Below are positions 34,407 to 45,250 of a stretch of 64,000 nucleotides of DNA, piece after piece (within the stretch, counting starts at the first letter, position 1; each line of letters opens with the position of its first letter). Source of the stretch: Patiria pectinifera (taxonomy: Eukaryota > Echinodermata > Asteroidea > Valvatida > Asterinidae); contig CM057149.1 of assembly GCA_029964075.1 (NCBI GenBank), positions 28,286,197 through 28,350,196 on the forward strand, read 5' to 3'. The notes below the pieces were generated by a model that worked only from the letters and a program-made list of their open reading frames with translations, ran no database searches and was not told where the DNA came from. A program made the translations under genes and the position numbers.

Positions 34407-34600
34407 TAACCTCGGGAAAATCTGGGTCAGTGGATGATAACGTTCACTGAGCAAGGAATGACAAACCATTGGTATAGTCACTGACACTAATAAGGTCACC
34501 AAACGGGTTGAAATCACGTGACTGATCTTGTCACGTGAGTGATTTTTTTCTGGGGTTTCCAATGTATAGTGTTGGCATTCCCAAAGAACGCACAGGGTTT
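34407..34600 (+). promoter_or_regulatory. Orphan third copy of the peptide-gene promoter
   Basis: CCTCGGGAAAATCTGGGTCA, GATGATAACGTTCACTGAGC, ATCACGTGACTGATCTTGTC (CACGTG at 34515-34520) and GTGTTGGCATTCCCAA occur in the same order as in the promoters at 26.28-26.46 kb and 38.72-38.91 kb. The TATA position reads GTATAGTG (weakened). Homology ends soon after, and no peptide exon follows before the next unrelated sequence, so this looks like a remnant of a third gene copy. Confidence 0.65.
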
Positions 34601-35083
34601 GGGAATGGCTATATACAGCGAAATTCACGAGGGTGCTAATGGACCTTATTAGAGGGCAAGGTCTTTCCTTCTGCGATATACACGAGAGAATCGTTTGCAC
34701 ATTCATTATTACTGAGTTAAAATAACAAGATATACCCTCTAAGATGGCGTTCGCCGCTACGTACACTCGTACAAAGTCTATTATCAATTAGGCCTCGCAC
34801 AGAAAACACTTACTATGAACAGGTGCCTGAGTAAAGTGGAACGTGACGTGTAAACTGGCTTCCATACCACGATTTGCTTTCAGGCCCAGGTAATTAATTT
34901 GCTAAGCGCTATGGCGGCTCTTTAAAAGTAGGCTTACTGTGTAATATCGCACAATCAGTTACGAAGTTCAAACGTGCCATCTAAAATCAATATCACGGTA
35001 ATACAATTATCCGTTTGTATACGTGATGAATGAGTGTCGGAGCCTTTTCACGTTTCATATTATTTCATAGCCCGAAATTCACA

Positions 35084-35330
35084 CTACACCAGCCCTGCTG
35101 CGTTTTGCACGACATCGCGCAGTACGCGCGACGCGCACGCCAATCTCCTTATAAGGTAATGAGTTGTGGAGGGGCATTCCATATTATAGTCAGAGTCATG
35201 AAGTAAAATTGTTGAACAAAATGGTTGGCAACGTCTAGTTTTTAACTTGCTATGATTTTTGGACCGAAAAGATTTTTTTAGTACCAAAGGTATTTATGAA
35301 TGGGAATAAATATGTGTTCGGTCGGTATTA
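35084..35330 (-). repeat. Dispersed element, inverted copy of 20440-20730
   Basis: The same ordered blocks as at 20440-20730 on the opposite strand, including GGAGATTGGCG and GTCGCGCG. One end runs into the hairpin at 35331. Confidence 0.65.
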
Positions 35331-35416
35331 AACACTCTGTTTAAGACCCGCCGGTGAGAGTCTGGATGGGTGATAATTACCCATCCAGACTCCAACCGGT
35401 CTTAAACAGAGTGTTA
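35331..35416. repeat. 86-base near-perfect hairpin
   Basis: AACACTCTGTTTAAGAC at 35331 pairs with GTCTTAAACAGAGTGTT at 35400-35416. AGAGTCTGGATGGGT pairs with ACCCATCCAGACTCC, leaving a loop of about 8 bases. GTTTAAGACAGGTTGGAGTC at about 20463 shows it belongs to the same dispersed element. Confidence 0.85.
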
Positions 35417-35465
35417 TAATGCCTCCTGAGCACACTTTTATTCCCTTATTATTAACCTTCGGATG

Positions 35466-35972
35466 GTTAAAGGTTACACGAAGTGAATTTTTACAGGAAC
35501 ATGTTTTGTGCAACTTTCTACACCTCTTAAATGTACGTAGTAAGTATTTGACACCCCTTCTTGGTTAATTTTATTGAAAAGTGCACTTCTAAAAACATTT
35601 CAAATTGTCGGTTTTATATGAGTTTTCTGTTCAAATTGTGAAATAATGAATGGAAATATTTGTGAGAACAGTTTGCTCGTACTGACATAACAACGAATCA
35701 CCAACGAAAACAAAATAACGACAGCAAAATATCCAAAATTCGGGTAAACTTTTGTGCTGAAACAGCTGTAACCTTGAGGTTTCTGCCTGAAATGACATCA
35801 CACTTTTGGTCATGAATTATGGAAATTTGCATTGACATAAAAACCGTAAAGGCACCAAAACAACCTTTAAAATGGCTTAACGAAAATAGAACATAAGGTT
35901 AAATGGGACACAAGAGTGCATTTCCAAGGATTGAAGGATTGCATAAAAAAACACTATATTGCAAGGGCCCTA
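35466..35972. mobile_element. Family B MITE, nearly full length
   Basis: It follows the 11200 copy from the GTTTTGTGCAACTTTCTAC block through CAACAACGAATCACC and AATGACATCACACTTTTGG to GCAAGGGCCCTATA. It has lost the central GAGGGCGCT segment. Confidence 0.7.
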
Positions 35973-36028
35973 TACGTTATTCTAATTGCCTAATAAGTCT
36001 CTTGGGGTTCAATTAGTGTCCATCAGTA

Positions 36029-36430
36029 ACCGCCCTGAATCCTTCAAAATCCTCTTTGCCAAAGTGGATTGGGAAGATGGAGGTTAGGCCTACATGGCAA
36101 AAGTGCGTTAGTGATTTCGTAGGATGCACTTTGTCAAGGTCTTGGGCCAGACCTTGTATTGTTTTTGCTCAGCTATGCATTAATATAGGCCTGGATTATG
36201 CTTGAAATCCTCCGTACTGCTCCAGGATGTCACTGGCCAAGCCTCAACATATTGACAGTCACTGCCGCAGGATTTTGCAGGATTCAGGCAGGGGTCACCC
36301 TTCCACGGACCATATTCAAGAAATAATGGAGGATTTTGCAGGATTGAGGCTATATGCTATTTTCCATGAGGCCAGTTGGAGGATTTTGCAGGATTGAGGC
36401 TACATCCTAGCAAAAAAGGCCTATGGAGTT
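36029..36430 (+). repeat. 402-bp dispersed repeat, copy 1
   Basis: It starts ACCGCCCTGAATCCTTCAAA and ends AAAAAGGCCTATGGAGTTT. It has internal repeats of GGAGGATTTTGCAGGATTGA. The copy at 50510-50900 has the same orientation and looks very similar along its length by eye. No inverted ends and no coding frame. Confidence 0.85.
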
Positions 36431-36458
36431 TTAACACACATTTGGAAATTCGTTCGAA

Positions 36459-38320
36459 TTGTGTAAAACAAGGTCACTGCGTGGATAAGTCACGTTCAAG
36501 TTGACGATGATAGTACAAGCACACAACAAATTACAGACAAAACATCACAAGTAAGCTCTTTGTTTGCGTGCGGACAGACGTCTATTGTTCAATCTTGATC
36601 GAACCGCAGTTTTCCAATTTGCTTTGGAATTACCCAATTTAAACTGGCCCCTTTATCGCTATGATTTTTTTCCCACTGTGCAAGATAACAAAAGAACAGA
36701 GCTGTATTAACGTTCAAAATAAAATGTCACGTGTTTCAACCCCTAGTGGCGCATTTCTGGAACCCTTGACTATGAACATTAACGTACAAAAATTATAAAA
36801 TTTGCAATAAGTTTTGGTACATTGATTTCTTAAGAAAATCACCCTCGTAAAAGGTCTTTATAAAAATTGTTACTAGTATCTCCATTGATGGAAACTGAAG
36901 AATCGCCTGACATGAAAGAGAAATATCGTGCCAGAAATTGACCTTTCACTTTCGAAAATCTAAACTGCATGTGGACTAGTGAAACTCGGTGAGCTCGTAC
37001 AAAGATTAACATTCATAAAATAATTTTGGGGCGGTCAGTGGGTGAAAACTGAAAGTTAAAAAGGAGACTAAGATGTCTCTTTTATGATATACAATTCTTA
37101 TTAATAAATACCTTGGAGAGTTGATGGTTTCTGATTGGTCGAGACTCGATCACGTGGCCGGTCATTAACGGTGATAATGGACCGGCTTCAAAGATCAAGC
37201 GAATAAATGGCCCCTAAACCAGCATTGATCGAGCCCCGTTCAGCCCCATGCAAGCCAATGATTGGTCAAAATATAGTAACAGTCCTACGGTAGCTTTTAA
37301 CAATTGAGCACTGCACATGCGCTCAACCCCCATCGCGTGAGACTGACGTGCGCGTACGCAACACAGTTGCTAGGGATGCGTGCGTGCGCGCGCGTAAGGA
37401 AGTTTTGAAACGACATCGTACAGCAGTGCAGTATATAATGAGGATGTTTACGACGAAAGCGTAGATCCGATTTATTTTCTTCAATGAAACACTTCACCCA
37501 CCGACATATTTACCTTTCCTAAACCAAGCATCTTTGTAATTCCGGACACAAGGAATGTGTAAACGAGATTTCAGCTTCCTCCATCAGGTAAAGATATGAA
37601 AACATTGTTGTAATTTGTTTCGCTACGGCAGCAGTTTCTGTTGAGTTTACGTCGTTATAGCTGTTAAGCTAAAATATGGCCCATGAACATGAACACAAAA
37701 AAGTCTGGAAATGTCGCCGGAAAAAAAGTCACAAAATTGGAGCATTTTAACTGTTTATTTCGTTATAAAGGTATTTATTAATGGGAATAACAGTTAATGG
37801 ACCTCGACTTCGTCTCGGTCCATCATTATCACGCAGTGTTATTAATAAACTAGACGGGACTCATTAGCATTTACACAAAAGAATATTAAATGACCGCTGA
37901 TAAGGACCGAATTCACGTCTGCCCGACTAAATCTAGAATCCATCGGCTGTAGGTAGGTAAATCTTCGCTCCTCGAGCAAATACGAGATGTGAAAACAAAC
38001 GTGAACGAACAAGAAGACCTAGGAACGAAAATGCCTGATGTGAAAGGTCGTAAGCAAAATTCAATTTTTCCCATCTTCGAGTGATTTCGTATCATTTTTT
38101 TCCCTTGAGGAACACCAAGATAAACTTCCAACATGAATAATTCTTAGGATGATTACGGTTAGAAATCACTCTGTCCAAACTACATGTATAGCAAGAGAGA
38201 GGGCAACCCAGTGTAAAATACCCAGTGTAATAAAATGCCGGAAGCTGGCCGCGTGACCTTCACCTTAAGTACCCAGAGGCACAAATACAACGTTGATTTC
38301 TCAACTGGACCTAACATGAT
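36459..38320 (+). repeat. Upstream part of the second duplicon, with insertion
   Basis: 36459-36725 matches the 329-bp units at 25172-25800. 36738-37095 and 37845-38075 match 17520-18115. About 38270-38310 (ACCCAGAGGCACAAATACAA) matches about 25835. The segment 37100-37845 is an insertion whose ends, TTAATAAATACCTT and AAGGTATTTATTAA, are inverted. No peptide gene is present here. Confidence 0.65.
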
Positions 38321-38833
38321 AGAAGAAGTCAGCCCTGAATTAACTCAATCTGTTTTTGTGTGTAATAAATGCAAGAAAGACATGTGATGGGGGGGGGGGG
38401 TACACATAAAATGTTGAGGGATCATAATGTGGAAGTTCTGAGGCCTTTATAAAGTATCCTGGATGTGTTCCTGGTGTCATATGAACATCCGACTCCTTTG
38501 AAGATCTGACTCCTTTTCCCTATTATTTGTTAATCCCTCGCACGTGACAGGTCACTCTCCCATAAATAGCATATTTTCGGACTTATGCTTGCGCAATACT
38601 ACCAATGAGTCCATATTTCATGAAGTCGGATATTCACGCTACACTGGCATTGGTTTATGTATCGGGATGGGTGTACATAAGGGGGAACGCTGCCTGAATT
38701 TCATAATTTTCCAATTCCATGCAACCTCGGGAACAACTGGTGTAGTAGATGATAATGTCCACTGAGCAAGGACTGACGTATCATTGTTGCATTCAATGAC
38801 TCTGAGAAGGCTACTATGACAAAAACGGGTGGA

Positions 38834-38897
38834 AATCACGTGACTGATCTTGTCACAGGGAAAGGGGGATTCGTTATATATAGCGTGGTATATATAG
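38834..38897 (+). promoter_or_regulatory. Core promoter of cysteine-rich peptide gene 2
   Basis: CACGTG at 38836-38841 in ATCACGTGACTGATCTTGTC. It is followed by two tandem TATA boxes (TTATATATAGCGTG at 38873 and GTATATATAGCGTG at 38888) created by a local 14-15 base duplication. Gene 1 has a single TATA. Confidence 0.65.
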
Positions 38898-38919
38898 CGT
38901 GGCTTTCCCAAGCGGATTC

Positions 38920-38999
38920 AGATATAGCCAGTTTGACTAACACGGAAATCGAGAGACTTGGTCCAGCTATACTATTCATCAACCGTCAACTGAATTAAG
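38920..38999 (+). other. Noncoding first exon (5' UTR) of peptide gene 2
   Basis: It corresponds to the gene 1 block and contains TATTCATCAACCGTCAACTG before AATTAAG|GTAGGCC. The start is estimated from the TATA spacing. Confidence 0.5.
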
Positions 39000-40363
39000 G
39001 TAGGCCTGATAAGTTTTTTTTTCGTAAGATATTCAACTGCAATGGTTCCAAAGTTGGTTCATTACTGAGAGTTAGGTAGCTATGGACTATGGTGTTCTCT
39101 TATTTATTTAAATCTATACCAAAAAAAAATTAAGCAAAAACTACCTTTTTTCCAAATTAGTAGAACTTTACTCTCTGAAAAGCAAACACGTCTTCTTTAG
39201 ATTGCTTTTTCAAAAAAACAAAAAAAAACAAAAAAAACGGGGTCCACTTTGCGAGAGGCTAGACTGGTTTCCAGTCATAAAATCATCGCTGCTGAAAATC
39301 AAAGGGTGGGAACCAGTCTACGCTGCATGCGAAAACTGAATTACTGGTCGGGCTGGAAAGGATTTTTTTTTATAACAGAAAGTGGGTTGATTTTTTTTCA
39401 GTTGATGTCTCATTCAAAATTGACTAATAAACTTTGTAATGATAGGAACATTTAAAACCCTTCAAATGGATTCTAAAAATTGTTGTTTTTTTAATTCATT
39501 TTCGGTACCAATTTTGCAAAAAGCAAGGCCATACATTTTTGAAATAGAACCCCAAAAATGGAAGCTAAGGGCATCATATACAAAACGCCACTGTTAACTT
39601 GAACCCTAAACGCCATTTGGAACCAAGGATAAGAGAGTCCATTGTTATCTCTATAACACACTCCTTTGTGCAATCGTCACTATTCCCGCAAGTCAATCTT
39701 TCATCAAACGGATACGACCTTGATATTGATACAAGATGCCACCCTTGAATGTCGCAATAGATTGTGCAGCAGCTACAGGGTATATAGAGCCCACTTTTAT
39801 AGAACTGTTAACAATTGGCATTTTTTTGGTTCGAGTGTCTAAAATTGAAAACGTGAGCCAAAATTGAAAACGTGGCGGTTTTTTTTTTAATTAAAATCTC
39901 TGTTAAGCATTCAGTCCACATAAAAAGCCACTGTTTAGTTGCACAGATACTTGATTGATATGTTACTAGGATCGATTGTTCACTGTCAGTAAAAGTGCAA
40001 TGAAGTGCAGACTATTTGTTCCTCTTCAATCCCGTGAACAAACCGATCCTTTCATTACCTTGAACGTGATAAAGGACGCGATTATACCTTGGTGAAGGGC
40101 AAAACCCAAAATAACTATACATCTCTCCGATGAAAAAAGGTCTTTATACCCCCAAAAGGAGGGGAGTCAGATTTGTGCTGTTGGGTAGGGAGTCATTATT
40201 ACTCATTCAACATTTCAAGACGGACATTAGTTGTCACATGTACTTAATTATCGTGGACTGATGTTGACGTTTATGCCAAAGCCCTTCAATAATGACGGAA
40301 TTGGCAATTAAAAAAACCTAATAATCGGGACGCCGTTCTTAAATGAACGGCATTTCTCACTCA

Positions 40364-40619
40364 CAGGGTGGTGCAAAAAGGAGGAAACACACTTTTGACA
40401 GGAATTTCAACCTACTTACTTAAATTATTTGATTTTTTTTGTAGTTAAGTATAGCTCTTCAACTATACGTGGTGAAACTAATCTTTTTGAAAATTCCCAA
40501 GAATACTATTATTATGCTATCTAGAATGCAAGTCATTAAACTGAATTTTTGGAAATAAGCTCACCAGGTTGGTCAAAGTTTCTGTCAAAAGTAGGTTTCC
40601 TTCTTTTTGCACCAGCCTG
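40364..40619. mobile_element. 256-bp mariner-like MITE in intron 1 of peptide gene 2
   Basis: CAGGGTGGTGCAAAAAGGAG at the left and the inverse CTTCTTTTTGCACCAGCCTG at the right. The interior is AT-rich. Gene 1 has uninterrupted intron here, so insertion followed the gene duplication. It ends about 40 bases before the acceptor of the signal-peptide exon. Confidence 0.85.
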
Positions 40620-40671
40620 TATACTCGACTACTTCTCCCTATCTTCGTATTTTCTTTAGAAATCGACAACA

Positions 40672-41925
40672 ATGAAGGCATACACCTGTCTGATTCTCGT
40701 GCTGTGTCTCAGCTGCGCCATGGCAATGACTTGGACAGATGGTATGTGAATGAACGATTAATTGTTTTTATGTACGATTCTTGCATTTACGTCCATTTTT
40801 GCTTGTTGGCAAATAACCTTAATGTTATTCGAACAAGCATGGTAATCTTCATTCAAAACACATCTGAAGTATGTTCTATATGACAACCAAGCTCTCAAAT
40901 TCTGAGAAATTTCGGTTCTTCTCAACTTTTGATGTGGTTTAAGAAAGGAGATATTACACCCTCAGTTTTTGCAACAACATTGATTTCGAGTATAGTGTAA
41001 CAACAGTCTTAATATAAACATTGTGTGCGTGTATAACAACCATTCTTTCATCTGAATAACGTACTCTGTGATCGCCGGAAGTTGAATTCTTTTTGTGACT
41101 TGCACACAGACGAACCTGGTGAAGAGAAAGAGCTGATGAGTCTGCGTGACTTGCTGGATGGATACCTTGCCAAGAGAGACCGTAAGTTTAAGGCAAATAC
41201 AAAACGCAGCAGGCTTTGAGCGAATGAGGGCGCTACATTCTAGGTAGAAACACTAGTGAGACAAATTCCTTGCTTAAAACAGTCTCAGTGACTTTTGATA
41301 TTAAATATGAAGAAATAAATACTGTATAAAGGTAGTTATCTTTAGTTTGGAAATGAAGCAATATGTAAACTTACGGTCAATGAACTTGGATAAACGTTTG
41401 TTTATCCACCTTAATGGCGACGTTACAGCGCCCTCAATCGTTCAAGAATACACTCTAAAAAGTTTCGGGTAAGATTTGGTCCGAAATCAAGGTCAAATTT
41501 GACCCGACACTTTCCGGGTCATTTTCCGGGTCATTATCATTTTAATAACCGGGTCAAAATGGCATTTGTCCGAGACACTATTCCGGGCGATCATATTCCC
41601 AGTAACTTTGACCCGGAAAAGTGTCAATTTGACCCGGTAAAGTGTCATTTTGACCCAATGAAGTGTTATTTTGACCCCGAACAGTGTCAGGTCAAAATAA
41701 TGACCCGAGTTTCGGGTCAAATCTGACCCTGGAAGAAACAGTGCCATGCATACTCATGCACAGCTGACAGTTCACTATGACGAGCGGAGCCTATTTAATC
41801 CAGATTTTCAATTTGTGATTTCTTTTTAACATTTGTGTCATTATTCAGGTTGGGGATCCAAGTGCCAAAGGGATTTGGAATGTGGCAGAGGGTGGCATTG
41901 CTTAAATGGGTTCTGCAGGGAGTAA
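40672..41925 (+). CDS. Secreted cysteine-rich peptide precursor 2 (3 coding exons)
   Basis: Coding exons are 40672-40741, 41110-41181 and 41849-41925. Splice sites are GTATGTG and GTAAGT donors with CACACAG and TTATTCAG acceptors; the exon begins at 40660 after TTTCTTTAG. The 72-aa product has a signal peptide MKAYTCLILVLCLSCAMA, a propeptide containing GEEKELMSLRDLLDGYLAKR, then a mature peptide DRWGSKCQRDLECGRGWHC continuing to a fourth Cys (C-x5-C-x5-C-x4-C) and ending CRE. Exon phases are identical to gene 1; the last exon has exactly the same length (77 bases). Compared with gene 1 the precursor half is nearly unchanged, but the mature half shares little except Cys, RD, G and H. Net charge shifts from acidic to slightly basic. 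An AATAAA lies near 42036. Confidence 0.85.
41450..41735 (+). repeat. TGACCC-rich array in the last intron of peptide gene 2
   Basis: It starts ACACTCTAAAAAGTTTCGGG and contains about six units of the type GTGTCATTTTGACCCG, with inverted CGGGTCA units at the left. It ends GGGTCAAATCTGACCCTGG. A short version is in the same intron of gene 1, so it predates the duplication and later expanded or shrank. Confidence 0.75.
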
Positions 41926-42786
41926 TGTAACTGCACTGATGAAAGCTAGCACGGAACGAACGACCGACCGTATTTCGACAAGCAACTCAACAATGGGTAC
42001 ATGGGAGTTTAAAGTCTAACTTCGTATTTTGGGTTAAATAAAGGCTCAATGAAATACAGCTGTATTGTAATCTTTGTGAGTGCTCTTCATGTTGTTGTGC
42101 ACATTAAGGATTGAATGAGCATAGATGTAACCGGTATACCTATTCTGTGACATGTTTGCTTCTCAAGTCATATTGGTTAAGACTGATTTTTTAAAAAACC
42201 TGGAAATTAAAATTAGAAATTAATCATTCTAATTAATAGTCCATTGTCCGATGGCTGGATATAACCTGCGGGTATAAAACACAAGCGTGTATACACAATC
42301 TGATTAAAGGTGGTGCTGTTTACGATATAATTTTTTACGAATGTACAAGGACCTTCTGCAAGGCAGTTTGGCACGTTTACATGCTTATCCTCTCAATACA
42401 AATCATTACCACGACGGCTGATTGATGAGGATAGATTTAATAATTGAGCAACAAACACTTAATGATGCCAACACGAACCAGATAGCTGAAACATAAAACA
42501 GCCGTAACATACGTATACAACTGGTTTAAGAGTTTTCACAACTGGTGTCTTTAAACATTTGGTTGCAGTTTCTTACTTTTTTTTCTTTGAAAACCCGGAT
42601 TCGAAAACAGCCGGAACGTAATCTCTTTGAAAACAATTATTCACTCTAGCTTTTCACCATAATTATATTCTTTCTTGAATCATTCAAAGCTATAATGTAT
42701 TTGTGAGTGGTGTTTTGGAAATAAATTTGAGGGTAAAACTGCAAAATGTTATCTATTCATTACGTAGTTTTTATCTGAATGAAGCG

Positions 42787-43147
42787 GATTGCGCCACAAT
42801 TCGAGCGATTCAAAATGCAATGCGCCACCAAGAGTTTGCCAAGTCGAGTTCATTTTTCCCCAGTGCATTGTGGGAGATGGTCGAAATTGTTATTTTTTCC
42901 GGTCAGTAGTTTCGCAAGCATTGTGATTCGAGTATAATGTTTGCCTTTTTCTTTTCTTTTTATCAATATGTTTTTTTTTGTAAGGCGGCAGAACGCTGTG
43001 CCTCAATCTGTAACAATTTTGCTCAAGTTGTCTACTGACACTCATTCAAATGGGTCATGTTTTGTAGACCGTAAACTTGAAAAATGGACTCTCCGTGGGA
43101 AACTCTTGGTGGCGCACTGCATTGTGAATCGCCCGAATTGCAGAATC
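42787..43147. mobile_element. MITE family C, copy 2 (long arms)
   Basis: GATTGCGCCACAATTCGAGC continues to AATGCAATGCGCCACCAAGA at the left. At the right the inverse runs CTCTTGGTGGCGCACTGCAT and on to CCCGAATTGCAGAATC. Confidence 0.75.
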
Positions 43148-43327
43148 TCACTAACAACACTGGTTACTATTGGTGAAAAAAAAGGTAGGGAATGTTTTTT
43201 TTTCCACCGGAGAATTGGTATTATATTACCTGCACTGTTGGTAAAATCGAGGGCAAATTTACCCACCTTTGTGGCAACTACATTCGCTTTGGTCCAAAAT
43301 GAATGTAGTTGAAAATTGTCCTGGCTC

Positions 43328-44172
43328 AAGGGCGGATCCAGGGGGGGGGGGGGCAAAGGGGGCCATGCCCCCCCCCAAAAAAAAATGAAACCAATTTTTT
43401 TTTTTTATGTGACATCGCAATAAAGGCAGGCAATGAGTACACCACCATCTTTTCCTCAAAAAACATTGGTTAAAGTGGTCAGAAATTGCCTCAGATCGCA
43501 CCACAGAGCATCTAGAATCCAAAAAAAATTCGGGGCCCTTAAAGGGAATGTACATCATTGGCTTTTGCTGTAATTTTCGGAAATGAACTATTTGAGGGGT
43601 TAGTATAATAGACCAAATATTGTTACACTGACATTTTTGAAGTTTTGTGTTCGAAAAGGTTGGAAAAACCAAGAAAAACAAAAATGTTCAAGTAGTCTGG
43701 TTCCCCGACTCCACAAAAGATGAAATGGATGAAATTATAGATGATGGAAAATTGTTAGGCAAGGGAACCAGTCTTAGCTGGCCTGCACCCGTTCATGAAC
43801 ATGTAACCAATAGCAAACAAAATTTGGACTGAAAAAATGGTAAATTTGGAGCAGTGGTTGAAAAATAGTTAGGTTTTTCCAACGCTGGTCGGCCGACTTC
43901 CGTTGGAAATGTATACAAAAATACCATTTTCTCGAAAATGACTTCACACCAGGTGCCATAATTTTACAAGATGCTTGAGACTGTCATTTACCAACATCCT
44001 AGTAAGGTATTCCGTAAAAACTTGTTAGTTTTATTTTTCGATGTTTGCAAATGTTGTATATTCCCTTTAAGCGGGCCCCGAACCCCACGCCGTAATTTTT
44101 TGACCCACTTTTTTGGGGGGACCACAATTTTTTTTGGCCCCCCCAAAAAAATTGTGTTCTGGATCCGCCCTT
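43328..44172. mobile_element. 845-bp Mutator-like MITE with 10-bp target duplication
   Basis: The ends AAGGGCGGATCCAG and CTGGATCCGCCCTT are exact inverses. GTCCTGGCTC occurs directly on both sides (43318-43327 and 44173-44182), a perfect 10-bp target-site duplication. G- and C-runs follow the left terminus. A shorter relative is at 58299-58573, sharing the GGCAGGCAATGAGTACACCA block. No transposase. Confidence 0.85.
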
Positions 44173-44182
44173 GTCCTGGCTC

Positions 44183-44803
44183 TGGGGTTTAATAACAGAA
44201 ATGCTATGATATTATGAATATGCTATTGAGCAAATTCAAACTCATATTTTTATGGAATCTATTCACTGTAGAGCATCTGTGATAGTCGATAAGGTAATAC
44301 CCATCATAACGTCCCTCTGTCCTTCGTTGGCCACCGTAGGGCCAACGCCTACCAAGTTCAACATTTATACTCCCATGTCACCTGCAGTTTCCGACACTTC
44401 AAATTTATCACAATAGCCTACAGGTGCCCCCGGCTCCCCAGAGGAAGCCCTTTAATGCCAGGAAGTGCGTCATGAAAGGTACACATCGTAAACCGGGCCT
44501 CTGGCCCTCTACCCCTGGGACGAAGCCTGTTATACTGCATGCCGCATCACCACCACAGGCGACTTATTAACCAGCAGCCAATAGCCGTCTGGTAAAATCC
44601 AGCAGCAAACAGCCGTCAGATAAAACCTAAAGTAACAGATCAGCAAATAATAAACTACCTTATACCTAAGTGATAAAAATAACCACTTCTCAAGATCAGG
44701 AAAAACAACTCTGCAAGGTGTTTGATACATACACCTATGAAATTAAAGCTTTCTTTGTCTCATATTGAACAGTTCATTTCAGCACATATTTAAACTTTTC
44801 ACA
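44183..44803. other. Unique intronic sequence
   Basis: No gene or repeat partner was seen. A small inverted patch with CCAGCAGCCAATAGCCGTC occurs near 44570. Confidence 0.3.
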
Positions 44804-45250
44804 TGTGACCTGCCATAGCATAATGAGGAATAACCCCCACTTTTGACTTTTCAAGTTACGTACATCATGTTAAAGCACAAATCATTGGCTTTCTAATGAT
44901 ACCAGATTTATTTGTGTGGCTTGATTTATTCCAAAGATATACCGCAGGAGCTTCAACAGTGTCCTGCCAATCTTCGCCAAACGCATTTCGACAAAAAAAC
45001 GGCTTAGAAAAAAATATACGCATTGCGTCGCTAACGGCAGTGATAAACGTTCTTCACTTTTTACACTTTTGGGGGTATTCTGTGTCCAACAAAAATGCAA
45101 AGTGTGAATCTTAGATATCTTAACTTCTCGAAAATACAAAACAACCATTATCAATTTTGACATGGTTTTCCCACTATATCCGACTTAAGGCGTCCATATC
45201 TCAAAACAAGGTTTTTAGGGACATTCCTCATTTTGCCTCAGTAGGTCACA
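44804..45250. mobile_element. 447-bp MITE, family A copy 2
   Basis: TGTGACCTGCCATAGCATAA at the left and TTTTGCCTCAGTAGGTCACA at the right are near inverses. It is colinear with 8453-8902, with scattered substitutions throughout, so this is an old family. Confidence 0.75.
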
